Shown here piece after piece: positions 43,630 through 52,338 of a stretch of 54,980 bases of DNA. Every line of letters starts with the position of its first letter. The first letter of the stretch is position 1. The notes below the pieces were generated by a model. That model ran no database searches and was not told where the DNA came from. It saw only the letters and a list, made by a program, of their open reading frames with translations. The position numbers were made by a program, and so were the translations under genes. The stretch is taken from assembly GCA_000961725.1 (NCBI GenBank), contig LADS01000012.1, forward strand, positions 1 to 54,980. The letters run 5' to 3'. Source of the stretch: Desulfobulbaceae bacterium BRH_c16a (lineage in GTDB: Bacteria > Desulfobacterota > Desulfobulbia > Desulfobulbales > Desulfocapsaceae).

Positions 43630-45408
43630 TCAATCGGGAACGGCGTCTTTTGCTACTCGAAAACTGGTGTCTGTATAATATTTATTCGGCTCTTTCGTTG
43701 CAACAATTGCATTGCCTACCATACTGGATACCGTCTGGCCCAGGATTGTAAAATCTCCTTCTTTAGATTTTCCCCATTCAGCTATCTGATTTATGCCCCG
43801 TATGCCGAAGTTTTCTTGGGGATAATTAATGACGGGAGTAGGCAGTGGTAAGCGTTTTTCCGCCTCGACTTTATTCGAAGTCATAAGAGCAAACCATTCT
43901 CGTGCCTTAATAAGTCGATATCCATAATAATGAGCATATGCCTCAGCCCCATAACCAGTCACCATCAACACGGCGCATGAGGTGTGCATCGGTTGCTGGA
44001 CAAGAAAGCGATTTCCATCAAAGATTATTGGTTTATAGCCTCGGATTTTTTCGCTTAATTTAACAACCAAATGGTCGTCCAACAGAACGTCGCTATCGGT
44101 ATAGGTTAGTTTATCAATATTGGAGTTCAAAAAAGCAACAAACTGTTCATTGGTAACCGGACTCTCTGAAAGATAGAAAGCATTCAGCGATATTTGTTTC
44201 TCTCCAAAAGGGTTTTGACGATTTAGTTCAAGTTTCACCGATGGTACGAGCCGCAACATCGAATTATCAAGACCATGAATTGACTCTTGCTGGCCTTTAG
44301 GCAACACACCATACTTGGGCTGGTTACTGGTACTTCGTTGTATCTCTAGATTTTGCTGTGGCTCAGGTACAACAATGGACTTCGAGTCGACGTATAATTT
44401 GTATGTCAGTACACCAAGCCCGAGAACCACAATTATCAAAAACACCCTTAGGGCTTGAGCATGCCATCGAGGTTCTATGCTTTCTCGTCGAGGTTCTATG
44501 CTTTCTTTTAGTTCCGGGGATACATTGTAAGGACATTCACGGATGTCTCTGAGTCGCTCCCGCAACTCTCGAACGGATCCAATACGTTCTGTTGGATTCT
44601 CAGCAGTTGCCGCCATGATGACAGTATTGAGAGATTTGTAATATTCTGAAGTTGCGGTAACGGTCAATTGCACCTGTTTAAACGGCGTGATCTTTTCGGT
44701 GATTTTTCCTTCTACGGCTTCAAAAAGAATCCTGCCGACGGCAAAGATATCAGCAGACTCACGAGCCAAACTGAAATTACTGTACTGTTCTGGTGCCATA
44801 TATGCCAGGGTTCCCAATACTTCAATCATCGACCCTGTAACTGACGGAAAATCAGAGCCCATAGAAAGTCCAAAATCTGCCAATTTAGCGGAATTTTCTT
44901 TCATGAAAATATTTTCCGGCTTAATGTCCCTGTGTACGATGCCACTCTTATGGACTTTTTCCAATCCTTCCAGAACAGGGATTATAAATTTTGTGATCCA
45001 CGACTTGACCTCCTCTTCGGTTTCGAAACCGCTTTCGTCCATGGTGTCACGAAGTGTCCTCTCGGCCATAAGTTCCATTACGAGATAATCGACTGTGCAA
45101 GGTTGTCCGTCATACTCAATTGTGTCCTGCTTGAAACCATAGATGCGGATGACATTTGGATGATCAATTTGGGCAACAATTCTGGCTTCTGCTTGGAAAC
45201 GTTTCAACGCTGACTCATACTCAGAGGTTTCCAGAATGTGGCCGACCACTGATGAGATAACCTTTATCGCCACTTTGAGATCCAGCGATGTATCATATGC
45301 CATATAAACAGCGCCCATTCCACCTTTTCCAATCAAGCGAATGATCTGATAGTTCCCTCCCAAAACAGTTCCCGGCGGCAACAGTATGTTCGATGTTATA
45401 TCATTCAT
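43630..45408 (-). CDS. Ser/Thr protein kinase with membrane anchor and FGE/SUMF1-like C-terminal domain
   Basis: 592 residues from the ATG at 45408 (AGAGGAAT before it). Kinase domain about 20-290: glycine loop GKGGMGAVYMAYD, VAIKV lysine, catalytic HRDIKPEN, DFGLS and MAPEQ. A helix near 325-347 (FLIIVVLGLGVLTYKLYV) crosses the membrane. Outside is a region like the formylglycine-generating enzyme fold: FYLSESPVTNEQFVAFLN, YGYRLIKAREWF, GIRGINQIAEWG and DTSFRVAK. The cysteines of true FGE are not evident, so this is probably a ligand- or protein-binding relative, as in other bacterial kinases of this design. The PP2C gene upstream supplies the reverse activity. Confidence 0.88.
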   Translation of the reverse strand: MNDITSNILLPPGTVLGGNYQIIRLIGKGGMGAVYMAYDTSLDLKVAIKVISSVVGHILETSEYESALKRFQAEARIVAQIDHPNVIRIYGFKQDTIEYDGQPCTVDYLVMELMAERTLRDTMDESGFETEEEVKSWITKFIIPVLEGLEKVHKSGIVHRDIKPENIFMKENSAKLADFGLSMGSDFPSVTGSMIEVLGTLAYMAPEQYSNFSLARESADIFAVGRILFEAVEGKITEKITPFKQVQLTVTATSEYYKSLNTVIMAATAENPTERIGSVRELRERLRDIRECPYNVSPELKESIEPRRESIEPRWHAQALRVFLIIVVLGLGVLTYKLYVDSKSIVVPEPQQNLEIQRSTSNQPKYGVLPKGQQESIHGLDNSMLRLVPSVKLELNRQNPFGEKQISLNAFYLSESPVTNEQFVAFLNSNIDKLTYTDSDVLLDDHLVVKLSEKIRGYKPIIFDGNRFLVQQPMHTSCAVLMVTGYGAEAYAHYYGYRLIKAREWFALMTSNKVEAEKRLPLPTPVINYPQENFGIRGINQIAEWGKSKEGDFTILGQTVSSMVGNAIVATKEPNKYYTDTSFRVAKDAVPD

Positions 45409-45478
45409 TTTTATTCCTCTCGTTGGCACTGGAGATGAGCGCCGACATCCTTTAAAGAGAAAACATAAGTATTATTTT

Positions 45479-46237
45479 TCAGGCTGTATGGACAATAATT
45501 AACGTGATGTCGTCGCGTCCACCATTTGCAATCGCGCACGACATCAGCCCTTTCGCTGTTTTTTCGGGATCATCTCCGTCACCCATCATTAACTCAATAT
45601 CTTGAAACGATACTGAATCGTGTAGTCCGTCAGAAGATAACAGAAATCGATCACCAGTAATAATATCCAGGAGTTGGCTTGAGACGCCCCCTAGAGGTTC
45701 TTCTGTACCTATTACCCTTGTCAGTACATTTCGATAAGGGGAGGTTTCTCCCATTTTAGCTGTCAATGCCCCTTTTTCCATCATCTCTTGGACAAAAGTG
45801 TGATCAGTTGTCAGCAATTTAAGTTTTTCATCTCTCAAGCAATAAATCCGAGTGTCGCCGACATGGGAGATTACGGCTTGCTCGCCAAATATAATCATCA
45901 CTGAAAGGGTAGTTCCCATATGCAAACAGGCTGGGTTTTTCCGAGTATATTGTTTGATTTGTTCATCAATATCAAAAAAACTCTGCTCTAGAGTTTTTTG
46001 AAGCTTCTTTCCCGAAACCTTACCTTGAGCCTCAAAAAAACCAGCCAGAGCACCACAAGCCATCATGCTGGCAACTTCACCGCAAGGATGTCCACCCATC
46101 CCATCTGCCACAGCAAAGAGCATACGATTGTCTACTGAGGATACATTTCGCAGATCGCCTATCTCAATTCTACAACAATCTTCATTATTACTTCGCCTTG
46201 TACCTATTTTGCTTCGAGTAGCGTATTGAATATGCAT
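45479..46237 (-). CDS. PP2C-family Ser/Thr protein phosphatase
   Basis: 252 residues, cytoplasmic, full length. All PP2C metal motifs are present: RRSNNEDCCRIE, FAVADGMGGHPCGE, ISHVGDTRIYCLRD, FLLSSDGLHDSVS and GGRDDITLIIVH. It should remove phosphates placed by the adjacent kinase, 70 bases downstream in the same direction. Such pairs occur in stress signalling and type VI secretion control; no secretion genes are here. AGAGG ribosome site at 9 bases. Confidence 0.92.
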   Translation of the reverse strand: MHIQYATRSKIGTRRSNNEDCCRIEIGDLRNVSSVDNRMLFAVADGMGGHPCGEVASMMACGALAGFFEAQGKVSGKKLQKTLEQSFFDIDEQIKQYTRKNPACLHMGTTLSVMIIFGEQAVISHVGDTRIYCLRDEKLKLLTTDHTFVQEMMEKGALTAKMGETSPYRNVLTRVIGTEEPLGGVSSQLLDIITGDRFLLSSDGLHDSVSFQDIELMMGDGDDPEKTAKGLMSCAIANGGRDDITLIIVHTA

Positions 46238-46246
46238 AAATTATTG

Positions 46247-46260
46247 CCTCTTTAAAGAGG
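46247..46260. promoter_or_regulatory. Perfect palindrome over the PP2C ribosome binding site
   Basis: CCTCTTTAAAGAGG is a 14-base perfect palindrome whose right half on the minus strand holds the AGAGG ribosome site of the phosphatase gene. A related CCTTTAAAGAGA lies at 45449-45460 upstream of the kinase gene. It may be an operator or an RNA hairpin masking the ribosome site. Confidence 0.5.
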
Positions 46261-46584
46261 AAGGATTCCTTACGAATTTCAATTGACCTGACCTTGTATC
46301 ACTAACATCGGCCCGATGTTCAGCTGATACCACGAGATTATGGCGGTCTTTCATGACATGATGCTAATTATTTCGGACGTCGCAGCCTCTCCGTTGTAAA
46401 GACAACAATCTGGCCAGACACGGGCAATTTTGTCGATAAGTTCAATTCATTTATTTATGGCTACTGCGTGGTTGGACAGAATAGCTGAAGGATATGCCCA
46501 CAGCACCGGCCGTTACCACCAGATTTTCCCGAAAGTACGGTTGGTTGCCCACGATCTGGAGACACGATATCCTGATAATAAACT
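46261..46584. other. Intergenic region at the IS630 remnant boundary
   Basis: 324 bases with no gene recognised. The promoter for the phosphatase/kinase operon should be in its left part; the right part is probably the left flank of the IS630-type element, but no clear terminal repeat was found. Confidence 0.3.
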
Positions 46585-47502
46585 ATGAACAAATACATTG
46601 TAACACTCACCGAAGAAGAACGTGAACTATTGAGTGCACTTGTCTCGAAAGGGGAGCACAAAACACAAAAAATTCTCAACGCATTGATTTTGCTTTGTTG
46701 TGATGCTTGTGATTTTCAAACCAATCGTTCAACGAATGAAGAGATTGCCAAGGTTTTGAATATCAGTATGAAGAAAATTGACCGAGTAAAAAAACGGTTT
46801 GGTGAAGAGGGCTTCAAACCTTGGCAGCAAAAAGGGTGGTTGAGCCCTCCGGAACACAATGGCAGTTTTGTTGCTAATATGGAAAAAGTGCTCGATGTTT
46901 ACAAATGACCTCACGATCTTCGCCATCCTGTAGTGTGTATGGACGAGTCGCCAAAACAATTGATTGGAGAAACAAAAGTTCCGATTCCAGCATCAAAAGG
47001 GTAACCGGCCAGGCATGATTTCGAGTATGTCCGTCATGGTGTTTGCAATATTTTCCTTTCTTGTGAACCACTATCGGGGAAACGCATGGTGATGATCACT
47101 GAAAGAAAAACCAAAAGAGATTGGGCGATTTTCTTGGAAAAGATAGCAGAGAGATATCAAGAAGCAGAGAAGATAACCCTGATGATGGACAATCTGAACA
47201 CGCATGAACCCGGAGCGCTATATATGAAAGCTTCCGCCTGAAAAAGAAAAAACATTATGGGACCGTTTCGAATTTGTGAATACCCCGAAACACGGCAGTT
47301 GGCTTAATATGGCCGGATAGAATTGAACGTCCTCGCGGGTCAATGTTTGAACAGAAGAATTGATGACATCGAAATAGTCAGGAAAGAAGCAAGTGCGTGG
47401 CAGGAACACAGAAACAACAAAAATGCCAAAGTGAATTGGTATTTTACAAATGACAATGCTCGGATAAAATTATTGCGTCTTTATCCGACACTTGATGGTT
47501 GA
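46585..47502 (+). pseudogene. IS630-family transposase, degenerate
   Basis: An intact N-terminal HTH piece (46585-46908: EELSALV-type start, STNEEIAKVLNISMKKIDRVKKRF) continues in other frames as MDESPKQLIGETKVPIPASK, FEYVRHGVCNIFLSCEPLSG, KRMVMITERKTKRDWAIFL, ITLMMDNLNTHEPGALY, FEFVNTPKHGSWLNMA and RLYPTLDG-stop. These are the DDE blocks (MDES, MDNLNTH, HGSWLN) of IS630-type transposases. Frameshifts or stops occur near 46908, 47008, 47235 and 47320. It ends one or two bases before tnpA sequence resumes at a TA, the usual IS630 target. Confidence 0.85.
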
Positions 47503-47504
47503 CG

Positions 47505-47967
47505 AGACACTAGGCAGCTATCCGCATCAAAACGGCTGGCAGTTGCACTACGGGAGTTGGGACGCATCGAACGTACGCTGTTCATCTTGGATTGGCTGCA
47601 AAGCGTCGAGTTGCGTCGCCGCGTCCAAGCCGGACTTAACAAAAGTGAAGCGCGAAATGCGCTGGCTCGCTCGGTGTTCTTCAACCGTCTGGGCGAAATC
47701 CGCGATCGCAGTTTCGAGCAGTAGCGCTACCGGGCCAGCGGCCTCAATCTGGTAACGGCGGCTATTGTGCTATGGAACACCGTTTATCTGGAGCGTGCCA
47801 TCAGCTCACTACGTAGCCATGGACAGACCGTCAATAACGCGCTGTTACAATATCTGTCACCGCTGGGCTGGGAACACATCAATCTAACTGACGATTACCT
47901 CTGGCGTAGTAGCGCCAAGATCGGCGAGGGGAGGTTCAGGCCGCTCCGACCGTTGATTGGGTCTTAG
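47505..47967 (+). pseudogene. tnpA: Tn3-family transposase (tnpA) C-terminal remnant
   Basis: It starts in LGSYPxQNG and, through one shift near 47540, gives [40 protein letters not shown] and [17 protein letters not shown]. It then continues [20 protein letters not shown] … [20 protein letters not shown] and [13 protein letters not shown] at the natural end, which runs into the right inverted repeat. The in-frame TAG replaces a CAG. This copy keeps the end that the left copy (15222-15597) lost. Catalytic N-terminal parts are absent. Confidence 0.88.
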
Positions 47968-48264
47968 CGTACGATTTTTTCCGCTTTCTGAGACGACCCC
48001 TGATTGTGAAAGAACCTGTTTCATTTTAACGAACTCTTCCTGGGATATCTCCCCCTTGGCAAATCGCACCTTTAAGATTTGCAAGGAATCGCTACGGTCC
48101 TGGGATGATGTAACTGAATTGCGTGAGTGAGAACTGAAAATCCGGATCGCGACATAGATTGTCGTTGCAACAATCAGGAGCCATAACAGCATCGAAAAAA
48201 CTCCACCCGGAAAAATACCGCCTCCCCATCCGCCTGAAAAAGGTAAAAAGTCGCAACCCCACAT
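47884..48264 (-). CDS. SHOCT-domain small membrane protein, 3' end replaced by Tn3 terminal sequence
   Basis: From the ATG at 48264 (GGGGAG upstream) 88 native residues precede the transposon: a Trp/Gly-rich start ([16 protein letters not shown]), one membrane helix ([18 protein letters not shown]) and the SHOCT motif [20 protein letters not shown]. Residue 89 falls exactly on position 48000, the first base of the Tn3 inverted repeat. From there the frame runs 38 codons through the repeat and the antisense of tnpA. The native tail was probably only a few residues longer. SHOCT proteins are often small envelope-stress products. It is downstream of the ZraP-like gene in the same direction. Confidence 0.8.
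   Translation of the reverse strand: MWGCDFLPFSGGWGGGIFPGGVFSMLLWLLIVATTIYVAIRIFSSHSRNSVTSSQDRSDSLQILKVRFAKGEISQEEFVKMKQVLSQSGVVSESGKNRTLRPNQRSERPEPPLADLGATTPEVIVS
47966..48000 (-). repeat. Tn3-family inverted repeat, right end
   Basis: On the minus strand it starts GGGGTCGTCTCAGAAAGCGG and ends AATCGTACGCT, matching the left repeat at 15186-15220 in about 30 of 35 positions and facing it. The tnpA stop codon lies at its inner edge, as in complete Tn3-family elements. The outer bases are TGATT. Confidence 0.88.
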
Positions 48265-48340
48265 AATCGATACTCCCCTCTCTTGATTTATTGAGGAGAC
48301 GACCGGAGACAATCCAGTCGTCTTACCTCTTCGTTGTTTT

Positions 48341-48715
48341 CTACCAACATCCGGCCATCATGCCATATCCGTTCATATGACCATAGTATCCGGAGTTTGA
48401 CGCCGGCAGATTAAAGGAAGCGGCCTGGGCGCTCAACTGATCGTTCAGGATGGTAATTTCCCGGCTCAGGTCGGCGGCGCGCTGAGGATCCAGATTGGTT
48501 GCAGCCAACAGCGCGCTGTACTCTCCCCGTTTAGCGGCAAGATCCTGGCGGAGCTGGGCTGTTTTTTCATAAAAGCCCTGGTAGTCGCCGCCATTGGCCA
48601 TTGCCATCGGACCCATATGGCCTCCCCGGTACCCATCCCAATAGTTGGCAAAGGCCTGTGTGCCGATCAGAGCAAGGGATACCGCCGCAGCGATGAGAAG
48701 AATCGATTTTTTCAT
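48341..48715 (-). CDS. zraP: ZraP-like periplasmic zinc/metal-responsive chaperone (Spy/CpxP group)
   Basis: 124 residues from the ATG at 48715 (second Met of the longer frame; TAAGGAGA-like site upstream: AAAGGAGATAAA). Signal peptide MKKSILLIAAAVSLALIGTQ-AFA. The mature protein has YWDGYRGGHMGPM, then a long helical pair (FYEKTAQLRQDLAAKRGEYS … DLSREITILNDQLSAQ) and a Gly/His/Met tail (YYGHMNGYGMMAGCW). The design is that of ZraP: N-terminal metal ligands, helical core, C-terminal Cys. It is divergent from the ZraS/ZraR-like genes, the same layout as in enterobacteria. Confidence 0.85.
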   Translation of the reverse strand: MKKSILLIAAAVSLALIGTQAFANYWDGYRGGHMGPMAMANGGDYQGFYEKTAQLRQDLAAKRGEYSALLAATNLDPQRAADLSREITILNDQLSAQAASFNLPASNSGYYGHMNGYGMMAGCW

Positions 48716-48806
48716 GATTTTTATCTCCTTTGTGTTGTTTGCGTCTCGCGCATTCATTTTTTACCTTCAATATTCAAAGCACCATGGTTGCTGTTGGCAT
48801 ATTTAT

Positions 48807-48822
48807 TCCAAGATTCGTGCCA
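48807..48822 (-). promoter_or_regulatory. Candidate sigma-54 promoter for the ZraP-like gene
   Basis: On the minus strand TGGCACGAATCTTGGA matches the -24/-12 consensus TGGCAC-N5-TTGC with one mismatch at the -12 (TTGG). It lies about 90 bases from the zraP-like start. A weaker TGGCAT-N5-TTCC lies on the plus strand at 48795-48810 toward zraS. The adjacent sigma-54 activator gene makes both plausible. Confidence 0.55.
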
Positions 48823-49011
48823 CATGTCCTAAACACTAACTAATCAATTGATATTACGATGTTTAACTTGAACGATCTTTCAATAGCATAATATATTGGA
48901 TCGCCGACTGGGTATTTTGGCCCCATTTTTCCGATTAAGACGGGGCGAGATGTTTACATATTACACACTCGTTAGTATGGTACGATCATCAATAATTTCC
49001 CTGGAGGTGTC

Positions 49012-50784
49012 ATGATTCCAAAACAAAAGCACGAAGGCCGATGGGGCTTGCATCCATCGCCTTGGATTATCATCGGATCGGTGGTCATCCTGCTGATTGT
49101 CGTGGTGGTGCTTGCATCACAAAATTACAGCCGCGAAAAACAATACATGTCCCGGATCTTAACCGAAAAAGGCGCGGTCATTGTTATGGCGATAGAAGCC
49201 GGAGCCCGAACCGGAATGATGGGCATGATGTGGGGTGGCCGGCAGGTCCAGACCTTGATCGAAGAGACCGCCCGGCTGCCCGGGGTACTTTATATTACAG
49301 TGATACATCGCGATGGCCTTGTCCTGGCCGGTAGCGATCGGGGACTGATTGGCACCCGGATGGACCCCGGTCTCCTGGCGACCGGTTCTCGGCCGGCGGC
49401 AACAAGCAGCTGGCAGCTCAAGGATATTGCCCATAACCAGCAGTCGTTTGAAGTTTCCAGAGCTTTCAGCGTGCTAGCCGACCGTGATGATGACGGCCAC
49501 GGCCAGGGAGGCATGATGACACCGGACAACGACTGGTGTTCCCCCCGGGGACAAAGGGCCGGCGAGCAAGTCATACTGGTGGGTTTGGATCCCAAGCCCT
49601 TTCAGGATGCCGGGAAAGAGGATATTCGCAATACCGCGATCATTTCAGGCATCTTGGTTCTCTTGGGAGGTGCCGGATTTATTTCCCTGTTTTGGCTGCA
49701 AAGTTACCGTACGACCCAAAGGTCGCTTCAGGACACCAGTGCCATCGCCGCGCAGGTTGTCACGAGCCTTCCCGTAGGGCTGGTCGCGACGGATAAAGAC
49801 GGGAAAATAGCCCTCTACAACAAGGCCGCTGAGCGTATCACCGGACTCGATCTGATGCAGGCCCGGGGGAATGAGCCCGAGAGCATTATGCCGGCGAATT
49901 TTTGTGGGTTAAGAGAATATCTGGATCGTGGCGAGTCGATATCCGAAGAAGAAATGGAGTGTGAATTCACCGAGAATAAGATCGTCCCGGTCAGCATCAG
50001 CGCATCGAGCATCGTCAATGAAGAAGGGCAATTTGTCGGCCAAGTGTTAATTATCCGGGACCTGGGTGAGATCCGCCGGTTGGAGAATGAAGTCCGCCGC
50101 AAGGAAAAACTGGCGGCGATCGGCGGTCTTGCCGCCGGCGTAGCCCATGAGATTCGCAACCCGTTGAGTTCCATCAAGGGCATCGCCTCCTATTACAGGA
50201 GCACATTCGCCCGCGGCAGCGAGGATAAGGAACTGGCTGAAGTGATGATCGAGGAGGTCGACCGTTTGGATCGGGTTATCACCCAACTGCTGGAATTTGC
50301 AAGACCTGCGGAATTAAACCTGAAGCCGTCGAATCTGAATGAACTCCTGGAACATTCGGCCCGCCTGGTAAAACAGGAAGCAACTGCCAAAAACATCCGA
50401 ATTCACCTCAACCTCACCCCAGATGCCGAGGTGGCGATGGTCGATCCTGACCGGCTGACCCAGTGTTTTCTCAACATATATCTCAATGGCTTACAAGCCA
50501 TGGCAAACGGCGGCCAGCTGACAATCGGCAGTCTCATCAAGGATGACGGCAGCTTTGCAATCGACATCAAGGACAGCGGCGCGGGGATAGCCGCCGAGGA
50601 TTTGACCAAAGTATTCGACCCCTATTTTACCACCAAGACGAAGGGAACCGGACTGGGGCTGGCGATTGTTCACAAGATTATCGAAGCCCATAGGGGACAG
50701 GTAAACGTTCGCAGCACCATCGGCCAAGGCACTGTAGTTTCCATTATCCTGCCTTTCGAAACCAATACATTGAGACTCTCATGA
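49012..50784 (+). CDS. zraS: ZraS-like membrane sensor histidine kinase
   Basis: 590 residues. Helices near 20-42 and 206-226 enclose a periplasmic sensor of about 165 residues. It carries Met-rich (RTGMMGMMWGGRQ) and metal-like (DGHGQGGMMTPDNDWC) segments that could sense zinc or copper. A PAS domain (VVTSLPVGLVATDKDGKIAL) follows, then HisKA with AGVAHEIRNPLSSIKGIASY, N box (CFLNIYLNGLQAM), DSGAGIAAED and TKTKGTGLGLAIV. The GGAGGT ribosome site is 5 bases upstream. Its stop overlaps the regulator start (ATGA), so both are coupled. Divergent from the zraP-like gene. Confidence 0.9.
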   Translation: MIPKQKHEGRWGLHPSPWIIIGSVVILLIVVVVLASQNYSREKQYMSRILTEKGAVIVMAIEAGARTGMMGMMWGGRQVQTLIEETARLPGVLYITVIHRDGLVLAGSDRGLIGTRMDPGLLATGSRPAATSSWQLKDIAHNQQSFEVSRAFSVLADRDDDGHGQGGMMTPDNDWCSPRGQRAGEQVILVGLDPKPFQDAGKEDIRNTAIISGILVLLGGAGFISLFWLQSYRTTQRSLQDTSAIAAQVVTSLPVGLVATDKDGKIALYNKAAERITGLDLMQARGNEPESIMPANFCGLREYLDRGESISEEEMECEFTENKIVPVSISASSIVNEEGQFVGQVLIIRDLGEIRRLENEVRRKEKLAAIGGLAAGVAHEIRNPLSSIKGIASYYRSTFARGSEDKELAEVMIEEVDRLDRVITQLLEFARPAELNLKPSNLNELLEHSARLVKQEATAKNIRIHLNLTPDAEVAMVDPDRLTQCFLNIYLNGLQAMANGGQLTIGSLIKDDGSFAIDIKDSGAGIAAEDLTKVFDPYFTTKTKGTGLGLAIVHKIIEAHRGQVNVRSTIGQGTVVSIILPFETNTLRLS

Positions 50785-52157
50785 TTATGCACAAGCCCTC
50801 GCACATTCTTATCGTCGACGACGACCCGAACCATTTAAAGATCCTCAAAACCATCGTCGGAAGCTGGGGCTACCAGGTGTCTGTGGCCGATGATGGCGGC
50901 ATGGCGGTTGAACATGTCAAAAAAAGACCGTTCGCTTTGATCCTGATGGATGTCCGGATGACCGAAATGAACGGCATCGAGGCCCTCCGGCGCATCAAAC
51001 AATACAACCCCGCCATTCCGATTCTCATCATGACGGCCTATTCATCGGTCGATTCGGCCGTCGAGGCGCTCAAGGCGGGGGCCTACGACTATTTGACCAA
51101 ACCCCTGGACTTCGAAGTGCTTAAAATCAGTCTGGCACGCGCCTTGGAGCATTCCGGCCTGAAAGCCGAAAATGCAACCTTGAAATCCAGGATGGGCGCC
51201 GATTACGACTTGAAAAATATTATCGGAAAGAGCAGACCGATGCAGGAATTGGTCGAAATGCTGGCCATGATCGTGCCCTCCGAGGCAACCGTCTTGATCA
51301 CCGGGAAAAGCGGAACGGGAAAAGAGTTGATCGCCAAATCCATCCATCACAACAGCCGGCGCAAGGACCGGCCGCTGGTGGTGGTCAACTGTGCAGCTCT
51401 TACCGAAACCCTACTGGAATCGGAACTCTTCGGCCATGAGAAAGGCGCGTTCACCGGGGCCGACAGGCGCCGTGAGGGACGCTTCATGCTGGCCGATACG
51501 GGGACCATTTTTCTGGATGAAATCGGCGAAACCTCCGCGGCCATGCAAGCCAAATTGCTGCGGGTGATTCAGGAACGAGAAATTCAGCGGGTGGGCGGAG
51601 AAGAGACATTAAGCCTGGATGTGCGGATTCTGGCCGCAACCAATCGAAATCTGGAGGAGGAGGTTAAAGGCGGAAAATTTCGCGAAGATCTTTTCTACCG
51701 GTTGAATGTCGTCGCTCTCCGCATCCCTCCCCTGTGCGAGCGGCAGGATGATATTCCGCTGCTCGCCCAGCATTTCCTCACAAAATATGCCAACAAAAAC
51801 CACAAGCGGACCAAGGGCTTTTCTCCGCTCGCCATGGACATGCTGCTGAAACATGCATGGCCCGGCAATGTCAGGGAACTCGAAAACACGATCGAACGGG
51901 CCGTGATTCTCCTCTTGGACGAGCATATCACCGAGAAAGAGCTGCCTGCCACCATTACGGAAGCCTATGCCGAGAAGAGCGACTGGGTGGAAGCGTCGCC
52001 ACCGGCTACAACCCACCGCCCCCTTGACGAGATTGAAAGGGAGGCGATTTTAGCCACACTCGAAGACAACAGCGGCAATAAAAGCGAAACAGCCAGAAGC
52101 CTTGGAATTAACCGTAAGACCCTTTATAAAAAATTAAAGGAATATGGAATTGATTGA
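50781..52157 (+). CDS. zraR: ZraR-like sigma-54 dependent response regulator
   Basis: 458 residues. Receiver domain 1-120 with HILIVDDDPNH and LILMDVRMTEMNG (phosphorylated Asp). AAA+ domain about 145-380: Walker A GKSGTGKELIAKSI, the sigma-54 loop ELFGHEKGAFTGAD, Walker B TGTIFLDEIGE and WPGNVRELENTIERAV. C-terminal Fis HTH: NKSETARSLGINRKTLYKKL. It should activate the sigma-54 promoters between zraP and zraS when phosphorylated by ZraS. Typical length. The end is followed by a strong inverted repeat. Confidence 0.93.
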   Translation: MIMHKPSHILIVDDDPNHLKILKTIVGSWGYQVSVADDGGMAVEHVKKRPFALILMDVRMTEMNGIEALRRIKQYNPAIPILIMTAYSSVDSAVEALKAGAYDYLTKPLDFEVLKISLARALEHSGLKAENATLKSRMGADYDLKNIIGKSRPMQELVEMLAMIVPSEATVLITGKSGTGKELIAKSIHHNSRRKDRPLVVVNCAALTETLLESELFGHEKGAFTGADRRREGRFMLADTGTIFLDEIGETSAAMQAKLLRVIQEREIQRVGGEETLSLDVRILAATNRNLEEEVKGGKFREDLFYRLNVVALRIPPLCERQDDIPLLAQHFLTKYANKNHKRTKGFSPLAMDMLLKHAWPGNVRELENTIERAVILLLDEHITEKELPATITEAYAEKSDWVEASPPATTHRPLDEIEREAILATLEDNSGNKSETARSLGINRKTLYKKLKEYGID

Positions 52158-52186
52158 GCAATTGCTTGAAGGTGAAACAACAGGGC

Positions 52187-52226
52187 GTTTTCCATGCTGC
52201 CGATTGAATTCGGCAGCATGGAAAAC
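52187..52226. terminator. Perfect 17-bp inverted repeat between convergent genes
   Basis: GTTTTCCATGCTGCCGA pairs with its exact complement 6 bases further on. It starts 30 bases past the zraR stop and is symmetric, with AAAAC/GTTTT ends, so it can act as a bidirectional terminator for zraR and the MCP gene. No long T run. Confidence 0.7.
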
Positions 52227-52273
52227 AAGGGCCTTAGTGCCTTAGAAATTCATTTCTTGTTTTTCATCCCTCA

Positions 52274-52305
52274 AGGGGTGCTGAAAAGAGTCCCCCTTGT
52301 GGGGG
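52274..52305 (-). repeat. Short hairpin repeat, copy 1
   Basis: On the minus strand CCCCC-ACAA-GGGGG is followed by ACTCTTTTCAG and CACCCC. A related copy in the opposite orientation lies at the window end (54944-54977). Confidence 0.6.
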
Positions 52306-52338
52306 ATTAGACATGAAAGGGTAAGTACTGTGTATTGC

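Noticed and set aside
43630..45408. True formylglycine-generating enzyme that activates a sulfatase
   Set aside because: The catalytic cysteines are not evident and no sulfatase gene is present.
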